Shown piece by piece: positions 59,249 through 64,000 of a stretch of 64,000 nt of DNA; position 1 is the stretch's first letter; each line of letters opens with the position of its first letter. The notes under the pieces were generated by a model that was not told the DNA's origin, searched no databases, and saw only the letters and a list, made by a program, of their open reading frames with translations. A program made the position numbers and the translations under genes. The DNA is from Climacium dendroides. Its lineage: Eukaryota; Streptophyta; Bryopsida; Hypnales; Climaciaceae. Location: the NCBI GenBank assembly GCA_950106755.1, contig OX467091.1:24693538-24757537 (forward strand), given 5' to 3'.

Positions 59249-60112
59249 TCATACTACTAAAATCATAAGTCCCTCTGTAATATCACAAATGCTACCATTA
59301 ATACTAGGGGCTCATGCTTGCTATGCTATGCATTCATTGTATCATATATTAGTAAAAATTTGATATATTTGAATAGAATGCATGATAATGATTTTGATAA
59401 GTCTTTAAAATAATTATTTTAATTATTCTATAAAAATATTTCCAATCATGTATACATAGAAATCATATTTTCATACAATGTGATGTTACTGAAATAGAGT
59501 AACAGTTCACAATCACCTTTGTAATATCACTTTTTATAAAGGGTGATATTGTAAAAATAATATAGTCATTGCAATTGAGGTGATATTAAAGAGGATCCAT
59601 ATGGTGATATTATAAAGGTAGAAATTCCATTGCTTTTCTTGGCTTTATACTTCTTTTGCATTTCTATAATTTTGTGCTTTTAAGCTTTGAGCTTCTGATT
59701 TCAATTTCCTATTGTTACTACCAAATGATTTGAGAAATTTATTAGATTGAATCAATTTTGGATTTCACAACAATTAAATTGTTCACAAAGCTTTTGAGAT
59801 TTACAACATTTTCCTTTAAATTCTTCTATTTGGGTTGCCATTGTTTGTAACAATTGAGTCAAATTTCTAATGCATTCTAATGTATGTGTATCTTTTATTG
59901 TATTCATCATTGCATGTATATCATTCATCATTCATTAAATTTTTATTGTTTATATCAATATATGCTTATTTATTAAAAAAAATTATATGAAGATTTTAGT
60001 AATTTTTATTTGAAGATTTATTGAAATTCTTGCTCTTCATTCTATCTAATACATAAAAATTCTAATGAAATTCTAATGGTGAATGCGTAACATAGCAAGT
60101 GCCAACCGCTAG
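59249..60112 (+). mobile_element. Helitron-like non-autonomous element, copy 2 (864 bp)
   Basis: Begins TCATACTACTAAAATCATAA and ends GCCAACCGCTAG, flanked by A (59248) and T (60113). The ends and length match the minus-strand copy at 33070-33934 (865 bp). Inside are several copies of GTAATATCAC / GTGATATTAC in both orientations, and CTAGGGGCTC 55 nt from the 5' end, inverted relative to the 3' end. No protein is encoded. Confidence 0.72.
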
Positions 60113-60950
60113 TTTATAAAAAAATACTAATAAAGAGATAAAGCGTTTTATCTTTGAGTTGAAGATAAAAATGAGACTACAAAAAGTCTCAATGTAATGA
60201 ATATGGCCTCAGTATATAAAGTACCTTGTGTCAACCTAATAAAATTAAAACTAACATTTTTCACCCTTCAAAAATTTAGTTCATTTCATGAAATGGCCTA
60301 AGACTCAACATTCTCAAATGTGTCTAAATTTAGCAATATTTCTACTCAAAAATATTTATTGCTACAAAAAAATCCCCCCTATAATGCAAAATTTAAAATA
60401 TTTCAACACATTCAATAGTGCTAAGGTAAACCAACCCTTCACCATTCATCACTATTCACAAGCAACTACAATGTCCTTCTATTTGTTTAAGAACCCCATT
60501 CCATTACTATGCACGAGACTATGCAAATTTGTCATAATATAATGTAGGTACCAGCCCATTGCCATTTTTCTTCAAAAATACTTTAAAAAATCACAATTTT
60601 TTTGTTTTGAATCAGAAAATTATGGTTTCAGTTGCATAGGCATCCTTAACAAAGTGTTTGTGTCTATGATTGAAAATTAAAGGTGATCATGTCCGAGATG
60701 ACCCTAATAAAACTACCAGATGATGGTGGTAAAGTACCCAAACCAAATGATATGATTGCAGGTTCGATACCTAGCAATGACAGGTCGTTTATCTAACATG
60801 AAATCAGCCTCTACCTCACTGAAACCCTATCTACTGAAACCCTTGCAGTGTGTTGTTGAACAGACTTGTGTCAAAAAAATTAGAGGTGATCTCCACAACA
60901 GTGTCCCAACCCACCCCAACCCACCAATCTACCTTAACCATTGCTGAGCT
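60113..60950. other. AT-rich spacer
   Basis: No gene or repeat boundary was recognised between the Helitron-like copy and the GC-richer segment that follows. Confidence 0.5.
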
Positions 60951-61335
60951 AGATTACGAAGGAGCAAACAGCTCAGCTGTGGGAGTTGTGTGGGTGCCAT
61001 TGAAGTCGCACAAGTTCGGCAGACCGCGTTAACAGTGAGTGCTCTGCCCAAGTTCGTCAGACTCCGGTCCACTGGCTGGCAGTCTTTGAATTGAATGAGG
61101 TTGTTAATCATGCTCTTACAGCGTCCGACTTCCCTTGCATGCTGCAAGCTCCGGTCGAAGACTTCCCTCGCCTTGCAAGCTCATCATGCATCTCACTCCA
61201 TCGATCGTCGTCGACAGGACTGATCGAATCGCCGCCCATTCAAATTCTGCAATTTCCTCTCAATTCCAGAGACCATCTCTGGGCTTTGTGAGTGATGATT
61301 CACTGGTTTCAGCAGGAGTTGCCGGTGTTGATGCG
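60951..61335. other. GC-richer island, possible remnant of a gene 5' end
   Basis: Base composition rises clearly above its surroundings, as it does at the start of the YchF gene. Several frames are open (for example SSSTGLIESPPIQILQFPLN on plus) but none shows a recognisable domain or clear splice sites, so I do not call a gene. Confidence 0.3.
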
Positions 61336-61491
61336 ACCGTAACTCACAGGAAACTCATATTCAGTTCCCGGTGTTAAAATTCCCGGTGAGTCCCACTTTT
61401 CCCTGTGTGTCGTACACTGGGAACACCGGGAAAACACCGGGGAAAGTGGGACTCACCGGGAACTGAATATGAGACCCCTGTGACTTACGGT
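61336..61491. mobile_element. ~156-bp foldback element
   Basis: The left arm ACCGTAACTCACAGGAAACT, CATATTCAGTTCCCGGTG is mirrored by CACCGGGAACTGAATATGAG, CCTGTGACTTACGGT. A second nested pair is AGTCCCACTTTTCCC and GGGAAAGTGGGACT. GGTGTTCCCGG-type motifs repeat in the loop. It lies in the GC-richer island. No coding capacity. Confidence 0.8.
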
Positions 61492-64000
61492 AACCTTCAC
61501 CGGTCGACTTTTCAAAACCTCACAGGGATCTCGAAAAATGAGGGTATCGAATTTGTCGATGTGAGAAATTCGCTCAGAGAAAGTATGAATGTTCAAAATA
61601 GAAAATTTTTGAACGTCAAACGGCTGGAGAGCATGAAGTAACACAGAACGTCTCATTGGAATTGGAATTTCAAAATTATACATCATTCGAAAGGGGACTA
61701 TGAACATACACTAAATTAGGGTCTAGGGTGCAATATAGTTTATGCATCCTTCTACAATCCCACCTTCAAAAAATCATTTAGAGCTCTTGCTATCATTCAA
61801 TTCTGTAGCATTGCAAATCCTAGCCTTTTACGATGTTTCATAGTTTGCTTCACAACACAATCTTGAAAACTCTTTTTGTCTCTGTCCCAACATCAAGTTC
61901 TTCCATTAGCATTGAAACAATTTATAATCTTCATCTTATCACTATCTTCCAATTCGCTACTAACAATCAAATATTTAGAGTTTTTGTAAAACATTGCTTT
62001 CATGGCACATTTTTCCATAATAAACAAGGCTTTGCACCTTCTTACAAGCCTTCAACCCTACATCTCTCAAAGCATTTCACAAATGTGTTATCACAAAACC
62101 TTACTTCCTTATCTATTTTCAAAATTTATTTTCAATCTTTCAACAGTGACCAAAAATATTGCATATTGATTATTTTAAGCACTAAGATCTTTGGACAATC
62201 TTGTTTTGGCAATTCTAGGCTACTACAATGTTTTGCAATTCCTCACTCTAATCATTGAACTTTGCAAAAAAACTAGATATTTTACAAAAGGGAAATTACA
62301 AAACAATTCACTAAAAAATAGAAATTTGATTGGTCATTTCATTCATCTAAGGTTTCTTGATTGAATATTTTCTCAAGATACGAGTCTACAAGGCTATATT
62401 CATGTGTGGAATTGTAATTCAAAATCTAAATGTTATTGTAGGGGTATTGGCATGAAACATAATCTATATTATCTCATGTGATGATGCATCCCCTTTAGGT
62501 TATAATTAATGCACCCCTCCCTCTTTATAAAAACTGAAAGTCGTTGATGTCGTAAACAAGAATTTTCCTCCTTCCTTTCCAATGTTGTTGATCTTGAAAA
62601 ATAAATAATATAGATATAGATATTGAGGGATATAGATACTTTGGGATACAAATACATACAAAAAGATGGATATAGATATTGAGGGATAGATATAAAATAT
62701 GATTAGAAATATAAAATATGGATATATATGGAATATACATGTATCCATACAAAATATGGATATGAAAGACATACATAAATCCTACTAATATATCCCAAAT
62801 TGATTGGTAGCAAGATTGCTCTTGAAAAATATAAATATTTGTATGTAAGTATACTTACCAATTAGTAATATGAATTAACTAATTTACTTTTTTGGGAAGG
62901 GGGGTAGGGATATCATATAATAAACTACCCACTTAAAAATATCAATCATCTAAAACTAATTGAATTGTCCCTTTGAGTAACTATCCACTCAAAAGACACC
63001 CTCACAAACATAGTGTATACTATTTGTTGCATTTTGGTCTAGTATAGGTGATACTGTGTATGATATTTTGAAATTAGAAAATCAATTATAGAAATAAGTC
63101 CAATGTTTAAATCCACATGGAGATTATATTCTAGTAAGATCAAGCTCAAAAAGTTTTCCAAGTAGGAGAATTAGAAAAATGCTAAATAAAAAGAAAATAG
63201 ATATATTGTTTGAAATTTAAAATGATTAATAAATAGGAAATAAAATAACAATAATAATAATCCATTTGCAAGAATTTTTGAAGAAGAAATTCCAAGAAAT
63301 AAATAAAAAATAAGTGTTTTTTAGTGTCCACAACCTGAGTGTACAACAAAAATATATTTACATCCTTGTGGAGGACAAAACATTTGTTGTTTTTAGTTGT
63401 GGGTGATTTCAAGAAATAACAATCCGTTTTTTGGTCACATAAAGCATGATGGATTTGTCATCTGCTACAACTTTTGAAGCATGAACCTAACAAACTTGAA
63501 TTTTTTTATTGGAGATGGACATTTCCATTTTAATCATGTGCCTTATTTTTCAAAAAAAAAAATTAAAATCCAATTTTGCTAATTTGACATACTTTGAAGT
63601 TTAGGGAGGTAATAAGATGGAGTCCCCCAAATTTGTCACACTTTCAAGTTTAGGCTCTTTTTAGTACTATTATGTATCCAAAATTAATAATTTAGAGCGG
63701 AAATTTATGTGATCTATTTTCAATATCTCTTATGTGTGAGAAATTATCTTTTTTTCTATGTAGTACTATTTCATTACTCACAAGTAGTCCATGGTACTTG
63801 CAACAATACTTCTAGCTATAGATTTCTCCTCTTAATGGTTGAGATTTTTCCATCAAGATCCCTGCTTTTGCCAAAATGCTACAAATAAACAACCTCTCTT
63901 TTTTGCAACCATCCTTATCTTTTAGTGTGTAGGTGCAATCCTAGTAGAAGAATGTGCCTACTAAAATTTCTAGTGAGATTCAAAAATTTAGGTACCCAAT
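61492..64000. other. AT-rich stretch without a recognised gene
   Basis: Open frames up to 141 codons (61833-62258) are Phe/Ile/Ser-rich with no domain. At 62600-62770 there is a degenerate GATATAGATATTGAGGGATA-type repeat on which several overlapping minus-strand frames depend. Nothing else was identified up to the window end. Confidence 0.5.

Noticed and set aside
61833..62258. A 141-codon open frame
   Set aside because: Phe/Ile/Ser-rich composition, no domain, no upstream promoter signs and no splice-supported continuation.
62469..62776. Overlapping hydrophobic minus-strand frames resembling membrane peptides
   Set aside because: They derive from a degenerate GATATAGATA repeat and occur in more than one frame at once.

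Overview
The window looks like nuclear DNA of a land plant. I infer an early-diverging plant such as a moss, but I cannot name the species. The reasons are a spliced gene for a YchF-type GTPase/ATPase whose body closely matches the plastid-targeted plant form, plant-type transposons (CACTA, PIF/Harbinger, hAT, Helitron, chromovirus) and very AT-rich intergenic DNA. I see no bacterial operons, CRISPR arrays, rRNA genes or convincing tRNAs. Only one gene looks intact.

Layout. 1-1.8 kb: AT-rich DNA, a minisatellite and a CACTA-like terminal segment. 1.8-11.3 kb: a plus-strand cluster of broken, spliced coding segments. It holds two different FCP1/NIF-type (HAD) phosphatase-like domains, a domain resembling the C-terminal domain of plant CACTA accessory proteins (DUF8039-like), and several unassigned segments. 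A CACTA-like MITE and a 734-bp inverted-repeat element have each inserted into a coding segment. 11.3-21 kb: a nest of transposons. A PIF/Harbinger transposase (minus strand) is split by a 6.08-kb CACTA element with inverted arrays of GCAACT-type subterminal repeats, and a 1.5-kb deletion derivative of the same family lies beside it. 22.4-27.4 kb: the intact ten-exon YchF/EngD-like gene, with every intron in phase 0. 27.8-32 kb: mainly non-coding DNA with tandem repeats. 31.9-34.6 kb: a degraded BED-finger/hAT-type transposase (minus strand) interrupted by an 865-bp Helitron-like element; a second copy of that element lies at 59.2-60.1 kb. 36.4-41.65 kb: a complete-length but dead Ty3/gypsy chromovirus with 417/416-bp LTRs, a 5-bp target duplication and a chromodomain. 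41.7-64 kb: no recognised gene. This part holds foldback elements, a 1.29-kb near-perfect palindrome made of nested units, a second 340-bp palindrome, a dispersed repeat family in both orientations and further MITEs.

Recurring themes. First, almost all in-frame stops in the dead genes are TAG or TGA at places where CAG or CGA would be a simple ancestor, and the two LTRs differ by about 26 transitions to 1 transversion; this fits decay driven by cytosine methylation. Second, the chromovirus appears to use a self-priming binding site, because the 12 nt just after the 5' LTR are complementary to a stretch inside the LTR. Third, phosphatase-like domains lie in the same strand and cluster as a CACTA-accessory-type domain. 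That is the most unusual gene content here and may be a captured or domesticated gene family.
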